Shown here: in pieces, positions 23,278 to 33,110 of the stretch
Layout: the number at the start of each line of letters is the position of its first letter
Position numbering within the stretch: the first letter of the stretch is position 1
Origin: Paracoccaceae bacterium
GTDB lineage: Bacteria; Pseudomonadota; Alphaproteobacteria; Rhodobacterales; Rhodobacteraceae
Direction of reading: 5' to 3'
Length of the DNA: 37,790 bases
Assembly (NCBI GenBank): GCA_902554705.1
Contig: CACDPP010000020.1
Span: 1-37,790, forward strand
Translations under genes and position numbers: made by a program
The notes under the pieces: model-generated
What the model saw: the letters and a program-made list of their open reading frames with translations, nothing else
Told to the model about the DNA's origin: nothing
Databases searched by the model: none

Positions 23278-23430
23278 ATTGGATCTCCAAAGATGCTTCA
23301 TAATAAGTCAGTCTTATTGACATTGTAAGTATCAAATGTTAGCCAATCTGACATTTTGCGAAATTTTATGTCCGTTTCGGCCTTAATTTTGTAATTTTTG
23401 AAAACAGTGGGCAATTTGAAAGGATTTACT

Positions 23431-24300
23431 ATGTCAGGTGGCTACGATGATCGGGATGGCAAAATTTGGTTAGATGGAGACTTCATTGATTGGAGAGACG
23501 CCAATGTTCATGTCCTTACGCATGCCATGCATTATGCGAGTTCTGTATTTGAAGGTGAACGGGCTTATAATGGTAAAATATTTAAAAGCCTGGAGCATTC
23601 TGAAAGATTTAAGAAATCAGCCAATTTAATTGATTTTGAAATACCTTACTCTGTCGAAGAAATAGAAAACGCTAAATATCAATCGTTAGAAGAAAATGGT
23701 CTTACAGATGCTTACGTAAGGGCTTTTGCTTGGCGCGGCGCGGGCGAGGATATGGGGGTCGCTTCATCAAGAAACCCTGTTCGAGTCGCTGTGGCCGTTT
23801 GGTCGTGGGGAAATTACTACGGTGATGCGAAATTTAAAGGAGCCAAATTAGATATAGCGAAGTGGAGAAGGCCAGATCCAGCAACAGCGCCATCTCAAGC
23901 AAAGGCTGCTGGTCTTTATATGATTGCAACTATGTCCAAACATTCAGCCGAAGACAAGGGTTGCTCAGATGCTATGATGCTTGATTATAGAGGCTACGTT
24001 GCTGAGGCAACAGGGGCCAACATGTTTTTTGTGAAAGATGGAGCTGTACATACTCCAACTCCTGACGCATTTTTAAATGGGATTACTCGCCAAACAGTAA
24101 TTGATCTTTTAAAAGAAAAAGGCATCTCAGTAATTGAAAGGCATATCATGCCTGAAGAATTGGAAGGTTTTGAACAGTGTTGGCTTACGGGTACAGCTGC
24201 CGAAGTGACACCTGTTGGTCAGATTGGCGATTACACATTTGAAGTAGGTGCGCTAACTAAAGAGATATCAGATAGTTACGACAAATTGGTTAGATCTTAA
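23431..24300 (+). CDS. ilvE: Branched-chain amino acid aminotransferase
   Basis: A 289-residue fold-type IV PLP aminotransferase for the last step of Ile, Leu and Val synthesis. It has WLDGDFIDWRDANVHVLTHA, VFEGERAY, the Schiff-base Lys in SQAKAAGLYM, the GYVAEATGANMFFV block and the end LTGTAAEVTPVGQI. AAAGGAT lies before ATG 23431, and the length is typical. It is divergent from petP, with about 150 bases between the starts, and is convergent with the outer-membrane gene. Confidence 0.94.
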   Translation: MSGGYDDRDGKIWLDGDFIDWRDANVHVLTHAMHYASSVFEGERAYNGKIFKSLEHSERFKKSANLIDFEIPYSVEEIENAKYQSLEENGLTDAYVRAFAWRGAGEDMGVASSRNPVRVAVAVWSWGNYYGDAKFKGAKLDIAKWRRPDPATAPSQAKAAGLYMIATMSKHSAEDKGCSDAMMLDYRGYVAEATGANMFFVKDGAVHTPTPDAFLNGITRQTVIDLLKEKGISVIERHIMPEELEGFEQCWLTGTAAEVTPVGQIGDYTFEVGALTKEISDSYDKLVRS

Positions 24301-24307
24301 GGAATCC

Positions 24308-24964
24308 CTAGAAGTTGTAACTTACGCCTACGTTAACGGCATTTGTTAATAGTTTAGTATTTAAAGTGCCGCCATTTCTTAGTGAAACTTTGTTGTCTGA
24401 CGCTGTAAATTGATATTCGGTGAAAATTGAAAAATCCTCATTTAAGTTTCGTGATAAGCCTACAGCTGCTCTCACAGCGGGTCCGGTATACTGATATTCA
24501 AATGTGTGTAGGCCCCCTGAAGGTAGAGCATCTACATGCGGCATAGCGATACCTAGCCCAACGAGAGAGTAGGTTTTAAACTCACCCAATTCCCAAAGTC
24601 TATTTATATTGAAAGTTATTATATTGTGGCCGTCTGTGAATTCTAACCGATCAAATCCGGCGTTTTGTAAAGCGTTACTGGATGCGTAAGCTTTTGTGTG
24701 TGTAAATTCTGCTCCATAACCCAACTTATCATTGCGCCAAAATGTTGTTCGGATACCGTAATAGATCGGAGCATCGAAAGACTTTCCTTCCCATCCAACT
24801 AACTCAGTATATTGTGCTCCAGAGGTGCTATGCTTGCCAGTTATTCGGCTATGCGGTGAAGACTGAATGCCCCCATAAACACCTATTTCGATAGATTGCG
24901 CATTAACATTTTGGGTCGGTAACAAAATCGAAAAAAGTAAAAAACTACAAATAAGTCGGGCCAT
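24308..24964 (-). CDS. Outer-membrane beta-barrel protein
   Basis: A 218-residue protein with signal peptide MARLICSFLLFSILLPTQ, cleavage likely after NVNAQ, and a mature part of alternating short strands ending NVGVSYNF, whose terminal Phe is the outer-membrane sorting signal. The pattern SRNLNEDFSIFTEYQFT fits small 8-strand barrels of the OmpA/OmpW/Omp25 type common in alphaproteobacteria. ATG 24964 has AGAGGT upstream. Monocistronic, divergent from petA. No enzymatic residues such as those of PagL are evident. Confidence 0.8.
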   Translation of the reverse strand: MARLICSFLLFSILLPTQNVNAQSIEIGVYGGIQSSPHSRITGKHSTSGAQYTELVGWEGKSFDAPIYYGIRTTFWRNDKLGYGAEFTHTKAYASSNALQNAGFDRLEFTDGHNIITFNINRLWELGEFKTYSLVGLGIAMPHVDALPSGGLHTFEYQYTGPAVRAAVGLSRNLNEDFSIFTEYQFTASDNKVSLRNGGTLNTKLLTNAVNVGVSYNF

Positions 24965-25190
24965 TTTTATACCTCTATCAAATAATTTCATTAGATCAAA
25001 GCTGTTGGTTTCAGAGTTTTTTAAAAAAATGCCGCGACACTTTACCGCTTAACGAAATAAATCGCATGATAGGCTGATTGAAAGCTGGACTATAGTTGCA
25101 CGTAGAGCTAAATAACCGTTCATAATTGAGATTCCCGCGACAATGCCGAGTGGGAACGACATAGTCACGTAAGTTTTTTGGAGCTAGCTA

Positions 25191-25748
25191 GTGTCACAAA
25201 CTGAAGAAAAAGGTACTCGCAGAGACTTTTTGTTTTATGCAACTGGAGGAACAGCCGCCGTAGGAGTTGGAGCAGCTGTTTGGCCGTTAATTAACCAAAT
25301 GAACCCTTCCGCAGACGTCAAAGCGCTGGCATCAATTAGGGTGGACATATCTGACATTGAACCCGGTACCCAACTTACCGTAAAATGGTTAGGAAAGCCC
25401 GTTTTTATTCGTCGTAGGACTGAAACGGAAATAGAAGAAGCCCAAAGTGTTAATTTAGATGAGTTGCTCGACAATACCGCCCGAAACGAAAACATTGCTG
25501 AAGCATCTGCTGACGATCAGAACAGAAGTTTAGATGAAAACGGTGAATGGCTAGTTATGATGGGTGTTTGTACTCACCTAGGCTGTGTCCCACTAGGAGA
25601 CGGTGCGGGCGAGTTTAACGGTTGGTTTTGTCCATGTCATGGGTCTCATTACGACACTTCAGGACGAATTAGAAAAGGTCCAGCACCTGAAAATTTAGCG
25701 GTGCCCAAAGCCATCTTCGTTGACGATACCACTATCAAGTTAGGATAA
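25191..25748 (+). CDS. petA: Cytochrome bc1 complex, Rieske iron-sulfur subunit
   Basis: A 185-residue Rieske protein that takes electrons from ubiquinol to cytochrome c1. The N-terminus has a Tat-type anchor ([20 protein letters not shown]). The 2Fe-2S ligands are in CTHLGC and CPCHGSHYD, with the disulfide Cys residues present. Start is GTG 25191, after GGAG. It is the first gene of petABC, 12 bases before petB. The 226-base gap from the divergent outer-membrane gene should hold the promoter, and the PetR/PetP genes nearby are the likely regulators. Confidence 0.97.
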   Translation: MSQTEEKGTRRDFLFYATGGTAAVGVGAAVWPLINQMNPSADVKALASIRVDISDIEPGTQLTVKWLGKPVFIRRRTETEIEEAQSVNLDELLDNTARNENIAEASADDQNRSLDENGEWLVMMGVCTHLGCVPLGDGAGEFNGWFCPCHGSHYDTSGRIRKGPAPENLAVPKAIFVDDTTIKLG

Positions 25749-25760
25749 GGATTTAAAGCA

Positions 25761-27107
25761 ATGGCAGGAATACCTCACGACCACTATAAACCTGGATCAA
25801 AGGGTGAAAAATGGTTGCATAGAAGGCTACCGATAGTCGGGTTGCTTTATGACACTATAATGCTACCAACTCCAAAAAATTTGAATTGGATGTGGATTTG
25901 GGGTGCTGTGCTTACATTTTGTTTAGCTTTGCAGATCATAACAGGCATCGTTCTTGCGATGCATTACACGCCTCATGTAGACCAGGCTTTTGCTAGCGTC
26001 GAACACATTATGAGAAATGTTAACGGCGGGCATATGCTTCGCTACCTCCATGCTAACGGCGCGTCTCTATTTTTTATTGCCGTGTATGCTCATATTTTTA
26101 GGGGTCTTTATTATGGATCTTATAAAGAACCTAGAGAAGTCACTTGGATCATCGGAATGCTAATTTATGTTCTCATGATGGCAACAGCGTTTATGGGTTA
26201 TGTCTTACCTTGGGGACAAATGTCTTTTTGGGGTGCAACAGTCATAACTGGTCTATTTGGAGCGGTTCCATTTATTGGGGATGCGCTTCAAACGCTGTTA
26301 CTTGGTGGTCCAGCAGTTGATAACGCGACCCTAAATCGGTTTTTTAGTTTGCATTACTTATTGCCTTTCTTGATAGCTGGATTGGTGATTGTACATATTT
26401 GGGCGTTTCACACTACCGGAAACAATAATCCAACGGGTGTGGAAGTGCGAAGAGGGTCTAAAGAGGAGGCGGAAAAAGATACAGTTCCATTTTGGCCTTA
26501 TTACATAATAAAAGACGTATTTGCTTTAGCAGTTATTATGGTTATTTTCTTTGCAGTTGTTGGCTTTATGCCGAATTACCTAGGGCATCCTGATAACTAT
26601 ATTGAGGCTAACCCTCTAGCTACTCCGGCTCATATTGTCCCTGAATGGTACTTTCTGCCTTTTTACGCAATCCTACGCGCTTTCACCACTGATGTTTGGG
26701 TGGTTCAAATAGTGAGCTTTTTAACAGGTGGAATTATTGATGCTAAGTTTTTTGGCGTTTTAGCAATGTTTGGAGCAATTCTTGTGATGGCAATAGCTCC
26801 TTGGCTTGACACATCTTCTGTACGATCAGCCCGGTACAGACCGATGCTAAAGCTTTGGTTTGCTATATTGGTAGTCGACTTCATTCTTCTTATGTGGTTG
26901 GGAGCAATGCCAGCTGAGGAACCATATGCTTCGCTATCACTGATCGCATCAGCTTACTGGTTTGCTTATTTTCTAGTTATTCTGCCGCTGCTAGGCGTGC
27001 TTGAGAAGCCCCTTCCGCAACCAATGACAATTGAAGAAGATTTCAATAAGTCGCACCCCAAAGAAGCTAATGCGGGCTCCTCTCCAACCGAAGTACCTGC
27101 TGAATGA
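25761..27107 (+). CDS. petB: Cytochrome b subunit of the bc1 complex
   Basis: A 448-residue membrane protein with eight helices, two heme b groups and both quinone sites. The four heme-ligand His residues are in [26 protein letters not shown] and [19 protein letters not shown]. The Qo motif is [14 protein letters not shown]. Size and the hydrophilic C-terminal tail match Rhodobacter-type cytochrome b. It follows petA and is followed by petC. Confidence 0.97.
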   Translation: MAGIPHDHYKPGSKGEKWLHRRLPIVGLLYDTIMLPTPKNLNWMWIWGAVLTFCLALQIITGIVLAMHYTPHVDQAFASVEHIMRNVNGGHMLRYLHANGASLFFIAVYAHIFRGLYYGSYKEPREVTWIIGMLIYVLMMATAFMGYVLPWGQMSFWGATVITGLFGAVPFIGDALQTLLLGGPAVDNATLNRFFSLHYLLPFLIAGLVIVHIWAFHTTGNNNPTGVEVRRGSKEEAEKDTVPFWPYYIIKDVFALAVIMVIFFAVVGFMPNYLGHPDNYIEANPLATPAHIVPEWYFLPFYAILRAFTTDVWVVQIVSFLTGGIIDAKFFGVLAMFGAILVMAIAPWLDTSSVRSARYRPMLKLWFAILVVDFILLMWLGAMPAEEPYASLSLIASAYWFAYFLVILPLLGVLEKPLPQPMTIEEDFNKSHPKEANAGSSPTEVPAE

Positions 27108-27126
27108 GCCAAGGATGATTAATAGT

Positions 27127-27918
27127 ATGTTTGTAGGAAAAACAATTCTAAACTTTTTTGTTGCACTCTCTTTGACAGCAACCTTTTCTCTTGCTGCTGG
27201 TGGTGGGGATAATTATGTCAAAGATTACAAGTTTTCATTTGAAGGCCCACTGGGGTCTTATGATCAAAATCAGCTTCAAAGAGGACTAAAGGTCTACACG
27301 GAAATATGTTCCGCATGTCATGGATTGAAGTATGTTCCAATCCGAACTCTAGGTGACGAAGGCGGTCTAGGTTATTCCGAGGACCAAGTTCGAGCCTATG
27401 CAGAGAACTACGAAATATTTGACCCAGAACTTGATGATTACCGTCCTGCGAAGCCAACAGATCATTTTCCAGAAGTTGTTGATGCAGGCGCCCCTGATCT
27501 TTCTTTAATGGCAAAAGCCAGGGCTGGATTTCATGGTCCTATGGGAACGGGTATAAATCAATTTGTAAAAGGAATTGGTGGGGCCGAATATATAGCTTCA
27601 CTTTTGGCTGGGTACACTGGAGAAGAAAAAGAAGAATTTGGCACGGTATTTTATGAAAATACTGCTTATCCAGGCCGCTGGATAGCGATGGCACCACCGC
27701 TTTACGGTGAAGATGTAGATTTTGATGATGGGCACTCGAATGAGCTGAAGTATGAAGCTATGGATGTTGCTGCGTTTCTAACTTGGGCTGCTGAGCCAAA
27801 AATGATGGCTAGAAAACATGTTGGCTTTCGCGCCGTTTTATTTTTAATTCTATTATCTGCATTGCTTTATGCCACGAATAAAACTTTATGGGCTCCGATA
27901 AAAAAGCGAGCTGCTTAG
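27127..27918 (+). CDS. petC: Cytochrome c1 subunit of the bc1 complex
   Basis: A 263-residue protein with signal peptide [19 protein letters not shown], the heme c site CSACHG, the axial-Met region [11 protein letters not shown] and one C-terminal anchor helix ([15 protein letters not shown]) ending KKRAA. It passes electrons from the Rieske protein to soluble or membrane cytochrome c. ATG 27127 lies 9 bases after AAGGATG; an ATG at 27115 is also possible but sits on the ribosome site itself. Last gene of petABC. Confidence 0.95.
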   Translation: MFVGKTILNFFVALSLTATFSLAAGGGDNYVKDYKFSFEGPLGSYDQNQLQRGLKVYTEICSACHGLKYVPIRTLGDEGGLGYSEDQVRAYAENYEIFDPELDDYRPAKPTDHFPEVVDAGAPDLSLMAKARAGFHGPMGTGINQFVKGIGGAEYIASLLAGYTGEEKEEFGTVFYENTAYPGRWIAMAPPLYGEDVDFDDGHSNELKYEAMDVAAFLTWAAEPKMMARKHVGFRAVLFLILLSALLYATNKTLWAPIKKRAA

Positions 27919-27951
27919 TTTTTTTGAGGCTTAGTCGAAACTATCTAGAAA

Positions 27952-28440
27952 TCAGTCATTATCGGACAGCCCAGCACCAGCTCCACTAAGCCTGCTTTCA
28001 TCGGTAGCAGGTGCGTAAGTTTTGTAGGCATGTTCGTTTAATACTTTGAATTGGTTTTCAGTAAGACAAGCTCGAAACGATGGTATTTGCTTTACCCCAT
28101 CAATAATTAGCTCTTGTCCACTCCATTCATAGCTATCCAATTTTACCCTGGTACCTGGTTGTATGTAGACCGAAGCAGCTAAATCAAAAATATTATTCAG
28201 TTTGTTACAGTTGGGCTGATCTATTTTCTTACAATAATCTATCCAAAAAGAATTGTCTTTTATGCGATCAATCCAGGTGTCGAGCTTATCTACTCCAAAA
28301 GACATAAACCAAGCCCCACAAGCAGCAGCATCTTCAGCAATTCCCCAGGGCAAACCTGAGCCTACTGCAGCCTTGTTAAGGAGAGCTTCATATTCATTTA
28401 GGGAAAGTTCAACTCCCTTTTTCAAGGTGCCCAAATCCAA
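27952..28440 (-). CDS. DUF3726-like hypothetical protein
   Basis: A 162-residue soluble protein. The N-terminus LSLNEYEALLNKAAVGSGLP followed by WGIAEDAAACGAWF matches the pattern of DUF3726 (helix with 'KAARGAG..WG.AEE'), a family known mainly from alphaproteobacteria and without known function; assignment is from the pattern only. Its start lies inside the end of the 557-residue gene (19-base overlap), so the two are co-expressed. They are divergent from the ligase-thiolase pair at 30273-32565. Confidence 0.65.
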   Translation of the reverse strand: MDLGTLKKGVELSLNEYEALLNKAAVGSGLPWGIAEDAAACGAWFMSFGVDKLDTWIDRIKDNSFWIDYCKKIDQPNCNKLNNIFDLAASVYIQPGTRVKLDSYEWSGQELIIDGVKQIPSFRACLTENQFKVLNEHAYKTYAPATDESRLSGAGAGLSDND

Positions 28441-30095
28441 TTTTCTGGATCACTTCCAGAGGATAATTCATCTGGAAACGGCGCACCTTTAAACATGTTA
28501 ATCCTTACCCATCGGTCGGAGCGAGGATCAAAATGACAAGCGCCAAAAAATGATAACTTTGCTCTCAACATATCGATTGGTAACATCGAACTATCTATTG
28601 TGTTATCTCGAATTTCCGAAAATGGTAACTCACCACAAGTAAGACAGCGTCTCATTATATGCCTATGTTTCGGATAAGTCCTTAAAAAATCTGCCATAGT
28701 GGTGCTTGGTTCAAGTTCACATAGATCTTTATATGCCCTAGCTACATCTCGACCTGGCTGAAGTGCTTGTTCATATTCGTTTAATTCTGGCATCTCATAT
28801 CGTTCACCCAAGCGCGGCTCTAATTTCTCTTCTGAAGTATACCATGCTCGCGCATCACAATTAGGATCTGACCAATCAATTTCTAAAGCCCAGCTATAAT
28901 ATTTCTCGATAGTCGACCTTACATTTGCGATAGTCATGTCGCCATTTATCGGAAATAGTTTTGTCTCGTCACAAGACATTTCATCGCCAAAAGTATCTAC
29001 TAGATGTCCATAAGGTTCTAAAATAAGAGAGTTTAGCATCTCTTGGCCTTCTATACTTAGCTCAACTTCGGACCAGTCACACAAAAGCTTCCAAGGGGAT
29101 CCTATACTAAAGCTGAAGTTTTCTAATTTGGTCTCTAGTTTTTCAATATCTTCTTCTAGCGCCAGATTTTTCTCAATTTGTATAGGGTGTTCTGACTGCC
29201 AAGCTTTTAAATGTGGTTTTAATCTTGTCACTAATTCTTTAAATTTTGATATTTCAGTTTTTGTCGCAGTTTTTAAATTTTTTACTGTTGCGATAGCGTT
29301 TTCTTTTGCTTCAAACCAACTATGAATTAATCTAGGATGGTTAACTAAAAATGGCGCCATTCCAAGACCAGTTGAATTACCAACCCCAAACGAGCGCCTT
29401 ATAACGCTATCCAATTTTACCGCGCTGTTTGGATTTTTCATTTTTGCTAAGTGCTCAATTAAATCCATTACAAATGTTCTTATTAAATACACAGTCATCA
29501 TTTCTAATTGGAACGGGGAATTCGCTTCTTCCCGATTTTCGACAACTCGACGGTCAGCGGATCCAAACTTTCCGGATCCATATACCGCTGTTGTACGCAT
29601 CAAATATCCAACATCTCTGACGCGGTCTAATTTGGGCTGATTGCCATTTGAAAGACAGTCTAAAACATAATCCCATAGTCTAACGGAGCGGTTTGCTCGA
29701 GACAGGCATAATTCATTTTGTGTTAGCCGACCTTCCTCTTGGTAAGGCACATGCTTTTCTAATCTTTCTAGATCATCAAGAGTAGGCCTTCCATCATAAA
29801 GAGTAAATGTAGCGTCCCAAGCTGAGGCTATGACACGATCGCTACGCATTTCATCAGGTAAATCATGGGAAAAGCATATCAGAGTATAATCGCGTAACGG
29901 TGTGCTGAGCCTGTAAAGTGCTCTACCGACACCATTAGCATTTATTTCAAACAGGTCTCTATTAAACTTCCAGGTTTCTTTCGCGGCTCTTCTCAAAAAT
30001 TGCCTTAAAAAAGATAGCCTAGATTGATGCATTGAGCCCATACGATCCAAGCGCATAACTTTCTCAGCGGATCTTTTAAGATCGGAAATTTCCAC
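28422..30095 (-). CDS. Hypothetical protein, 557 aa, with coiled-coil segment
   Basis: A soluble, charged protein with no signal peptide or membrane helix. I do not recognise the family. Visible parts: a basic helical N-terminus (RLSFLRQFLRRAAKETWKF); a mixed domain to about residue 255; a coiled-coil-prone region around 265-335 (KFKELVTRLKPHLKAW, EEDIEKLETKLENF); and a C-terminal domain with HIMRRCLTCGELPF, whose CxxC could bind metal. The GTG at 30095 lacks a ribosome site, so a start at Met 30056 or a little later is possible. Coupling to the DUF3726-like gene and divergence from an acyl-CoA ligase and a thiolase suggest a shared acyl-CoA role (inference). Confidence 0.6.
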   Translation of the reverse strand: MEISDLKRSAEKVMRLDRMGSMHQSRLSFLRQFLRRAAKETWKFNRDLFEINANGVGRALYRLSTPLRDYTLICFSHDLPDEMRSDRVIASAWDATFTLYDGRPTLDDLERLEKHVPYQEEGRLTQNELCLSRANRSVRLWDYVLDCLSNGNQPKLDRVRDVGYLMRTTAVYGSGKFGSADRRVVENREEANSPFQLEMMTVYLIRTFVMDLIEHLAKMKNPNSAVKLDSVIRRSFGVGNSTGLGMAPFLVNHPRLIHSWFEAKENAIATVKNLKTATKTEISKFKELVTRLKPHLKAWQSEHPIQIEKNLALEEDIEKLETKLENFSFSIGSPWKLLCDWSEVELSIEGQEMLNSLILEPYGHLVDTFGDEMSCDETKLFPINGDMTIANVRSTIEKYYSWALEIDWSDPNCDARAWYTSEEKLEPRLGERYEMPELNEYEQALQPGRDVARAYKDLCELEPSTTMADFLRTYPKHRHIMRRCLTCGELPFSEIRDNTIDSSMLPIDMLRAKLSFFGACHFDPRSDRWVRINMFKGAPFPDELSSGSDPENWIWAP

Positions 30096-30272
30096 AATGC
30101 GATTAATCAGACCAACTCCATAGTTAAAAAATTAATTAGAAATTAATAATAAACTGTGTTTTTTGATTTTCCAAGGTCAGTTGGTATTATAGTTACGTCA
30201 AAAAGAAGAAAACTCAATGTTACAAGTACATATTTTTTTAAATATAATATGCCTTTGTTCTAACATAAGTTC

Positions 30273-31457
30273 TTGGTGTTAGAATTGGGAAGTTTATTTA
30301 AGTGGCATACCGAAGCGCGTTACTCAACTTTACACTTAAAGCCATGCAATTTTTCAGAGGCTATATCTGCAAATTTAGCAATAGGAATTTTTATTAAAAA
30401 GGTTTCTGAAGGCAGGTGCCCTCTTTTCTCAGATTTTGATGAGGTCACTACTGACGACACTAATAGTATAGGCGTTTTTAGGACTAAGACTGGTGGGACA
30501 TCGAAAGACCCAAAATTTGTTTTGAGAACTAGCCAGAGCTGGATTAGCTCATTTGAAGTTATAAATTTATTGCAAAAAGAAAAAGAAAACTATCTGGTAT
30601 TTGGTGACTTAACACATTCGTTAGCACTATACGGAATGCTTGAGGCTTTACACTTAGGTCACAATGTCCACCGCATTCAGAAACTGAGATCTAAAAGTGA
30701 ATTAAAGGCGTCGGTTAAATTTGAACCAACTTTTGTCTATATTACGCCTACACAAATAAGATTCATTTCTTCGTTTTTTATTACCCTGCCAAGTACTTTA
30801 AATGTATTTATTGGGGGAGGGCGCCTTAATTCTGAAACGAGAGAAATGGCCAAACAAATTTTTCCTAACGCGATTTTGCATTTATTTTATGGATCTGGTG
30901 AAACAAGTTTTATAACGATTTCAGATGAGTTTACTCCTGATGGATCAGTGGGCAAAGCTTTTCCAAATGTTGAGATCAAAGTAGAAAAAAAGGGACCCAA
31001 CAAAAACCGTATATGGGTGAAATCGAATTACTTATTTTTGAAATATGCTGAAGGATCTAACAAAAATTTAGTATGGCAAGATGATTGGCTAACTATTGGT
31101 GAATATGGAAAGATAGATAGAGACGGATATTTATTCCTATTTAGTGAAGATAATTCACGAATAACGATCGCTGATAAAACTATGGAAGCTTACGAAATTG
31201 AAGATAAACTTAAGACGGCTAAGAATGTAATAGATGCTGCTGTTTGGAAAATTGAAAGTAAATTAAGTGACTATCGAATAGTAGCCGCAGTAGCAACAAA
31301 TGGCGAAGTTCACTCTGATAGGCTCTACGATGCCTTGAAAGAGATAAACAAAATATTCAAACCTAAAAAAATTTATAAGATTAGTTTAGAGGATTGGCCC
31401 TTACTTCCTTCCGGCAAGACAGATCTAAGAGCTTTGAAAAGTCACTACCATGAGTAG
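30273..31457 (+). CDS. Atypical AMP-forming acyl-CoA ligase-like protein
   Basis: About 394 residues, shorter than the usual 500-560. Adenylation motifs are present but altered: the P-loop reads FRTKTGGTSKDPKFV (normally TSGTTGxPK), FYGSGE stands for YGxTE, GEYGKIDRDGYLFLF corresponds to GDxGxxDxDGYLxI, and the next segment SEDNSRI replaces the usual GRxDD hinge. The catalytic-Lys end PLLPSGKTDLR is intact. It could activate a small acyl group or be a divergent ligase. The start is unclear: 30273 is TTG with GTG next, and neither has a good ribosome site. It overlaps the thiolase gene by 8 bases, so the two act together. Confidence 0.7.
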   Translation: MVLELGSLFKWHTEARYSTLHLKPCNFSEAISANLAIGIFIKKVSEGRCPLFSDFDEVTTDDTNSIGVFRTKTGGTSKDPKFVLRTSQSWISSFEVINLLQKEKENYLVFGDLTHSLALYGMLEALHLGHNVHRIQKLRSKSELKASVKFEPTFVYITPTQIRFISSFFITLPSTLNVFIGGGRLNSETREMAKQIFPNAILHLFYGSGETSFITISDEFTPDGSVGKAFPNVEIKVEKKGPNKNRIWVKSNYLFLKYAEGSNKNLVWQDDWLTIGEYGKIDRDGYLFLFSEDNSRITIADKTMEAYEIEDKLKTAKNVIDAAVWKIESKLSDYRIVAAVATNGEVHSDRLYDALKEINKIFKPKKIYKISLEDWPLLPSGKTDLRALKSHYHE

Positions 31458-32565
31458 TGAACGCGTTTTTATAATTGCAGGCAAGCGTAGCGCGGTGGCT
31501 CCGCGTTCTGGAGCATTTGCATCGCTGACCTATTATGATTTGGCAGCTCAGGTTGTGATTGATATTTTAAAAGAAGCTAAAATAGATAGGCTTGAAGTTG
31601 ATGAACTTATTGTTTCTAATGCCTTGGGTGCTGGTGGAAATCCAGCTCGAATGGTTAGCCTTGAAGCAAAATTAAATCTCTCGGTAGGTGGAATATCAAT
31701 TGACCGACAGTGTTGTGGAGGACTGGATGCAATAAGTATCGGCACAGATCTTATAAAAAGTGGTCGTGCAGAAGTTGTAGTTGCTGGAGGAGTGGAAAGC
31801 TACTCGACGCGACCTGTTAGGTTACATCCCGAAAACTCAGATCAGCCACTAGGTTCTTACGATAGGCCAGCTTTTGCCCCAGCTGGTTTTAATGATCCTG
31901 ACTTGGCTGAAGCCACTGCAAAGTTAGCCAGACAGTTTGGGATTAGTAAGGAAGAACAGGATGATTGGAGTATTAATAGTCACTTAAAAGCACTGAAATC
32001 CAAGGAGATTTTAAGTTCTGAAATAACGCCAATTTTAAATCAAACAAATGATTTGTTTACTAGAAAACTTAACCAAAAAATTTGCGAAAGAGCACCTAAA
32101 TTATCAGATACCATTACTCATGCGAACTCAGCGGTAGCTGCTGATGCGGCTGGTTTTGTTGTTCTGGTGTCAGAGCTATTTTTAAAAAATAAAATGTGCA
32201 AAGCAGTTGAGATTTTAGGTTCTGGGACAAGTGGAGTTATTCCAGAAGAAGCACCACTGGCGCCAGTCGGAGCAATAAAAGCGCTTTTAGATCACACAGA
32301 AATAAGCTTATCAAATGTAGCCTTTATCGAACTCATGGAGGCTTATGCGGCACAAGCAATAATATGTACTCGTTTATGCGATCTTGATTTAGATAAAGTA
32401 AATATAAGAGGAGGAGCTCTTTCTCGAGGTCATCCAATTGGCGCTTCGGGGGCTATATTGGTAGTTCGTTTATTTAATGAACTTGTTAAAAAACCAGGAG
32501 CATCTGGAATGGCAGCAATAGCCGCGGCTGGAGGTATTGGTTCGGCTATGATGTTAAAGTCTTAG
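31450..32565 (+). CDS. Thiolase-fold protein lacking two conserved catalytic residues
   Basis: A 371-residue thiolase-family protein. The nucleophile Cys is present (IDRQCCGGLDAI, about residue 88), as is the catalytic His in GGALSRGHPIGASG (about 328). The second catalytic Cys, normally in CIGGGxG, is Ala in MAAIAAAGGIGSAM. The Asn of the NEAFA motif is Met (ELMEAYAAQ). Without these, normal thiolysis or Claisen condensation by the textbook mechanism is doubtful; acyl transfer or a different condensation is possible. ATG 31450 overlaps the ligase gene. Its stop meets the bioY stop tail to tail. Confidence 0.82.
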   Translation: MSSERVFIIAGKRSAVAPRSGAFASLTYYDLAAQVVIDILKEAKIDRLEVDELIVSNALGAGGNPARMVSLEAKLNLSVGGISIDRQCCGGLDAISIGTDLIKSGRAEVVVAGGVESYSTRPVRLHPENSDQPLGSYDRPAFAPAGFNDPDLAEATAKLARQFGISKEEQDDWSINSHLKALKSKEILSSEITPILNQTNDLFTRKLNQKICERAPKLSDTITHANSAVAADAAGFVVLVSELFLKNKMCKAVEILGSGTSGVIPEEAPLAPVGAIKALLDHTEISLSNVAFIELMEAYAAQAIICTRLCDLDLDKVNIRGGALSRGHPIGASGAILVVRLFNELVKKPGASGMAAIAAAGGIGSAMMLKS

Positions 32566-33110
32566 GTTCTCGTTAAGACACTATTCGGCCTTGCTTTAAA
32601 TATCGCACTAGTAACTATAGTTGCTAGTATCACCTTCAAAATATCACCAGGTAAGTATACCGAAACAGCAACAATTGCCGCGTTCAGAGACATTCCAGCA
32701 TTAATCATCATACCAATAAGCCCAGGAATGTAGAGTATGACTATTCCTCCCATTATGGAAGATAAAGGGACAGAAATTAGGATATTCACAGATTTTGTCT
32801 TCTCCATAAGCCATCCAGTAATATAGGCTGCAATAGGAAAACCAACTATAAAGCCCGCGGATGCTCCTGCAAGGAGGCCAATCCCTCCTCTTCCACCAGC
32901 CAATAAGGGTAAACCTACCAACGTCAAAAGAACGAAAAATAATGCTGCCAAGCCACCTTTTCTAGAACCTAAAATTGTTCCACAAAGCATAATACCCAAG
33001 CTTTGTGCGGTTATTGGCACTCCAGAAGCTAATGGAAAAGCAGGAACCAACCCCAGAACAGCAATCAGAGCGGCAAATAAAGCAACCAGAACACTTGTTT
33101 TTTCTATCAA
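32562..33110 (-). CDS. bioY: Biotin ECF transporter S component
   Basis: A 182-residue membrane protein with about six helices that binds biotin. The family patterns ITAQSLGIMLCGTILGSRKG and AGGRGGIGLLAG with ASAGFIVGFPIAAY are clear. It overlaps bioN by 4 bases (ATGA). Order bioM-bioN-bioY on the minus strand gives a complete biotin uptake system. Confidence 0.92.
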   Translation of the reverse strand: MIEKTSVLVALFAALIAVLGLVPAFPLASGVPITAQSLGIMLCGTILGSRKGGLAALFFVLLTLVGLPLLAGGRGGIGLLAGASAGFIVGFPIAAYITGWLMEKTKSVNILISVPLSSIMGGIVILYIPGLIGMMINAGMSLNAAIVAVSVYLPGDILKVILATIVTSAIFKARPNSVLTRT

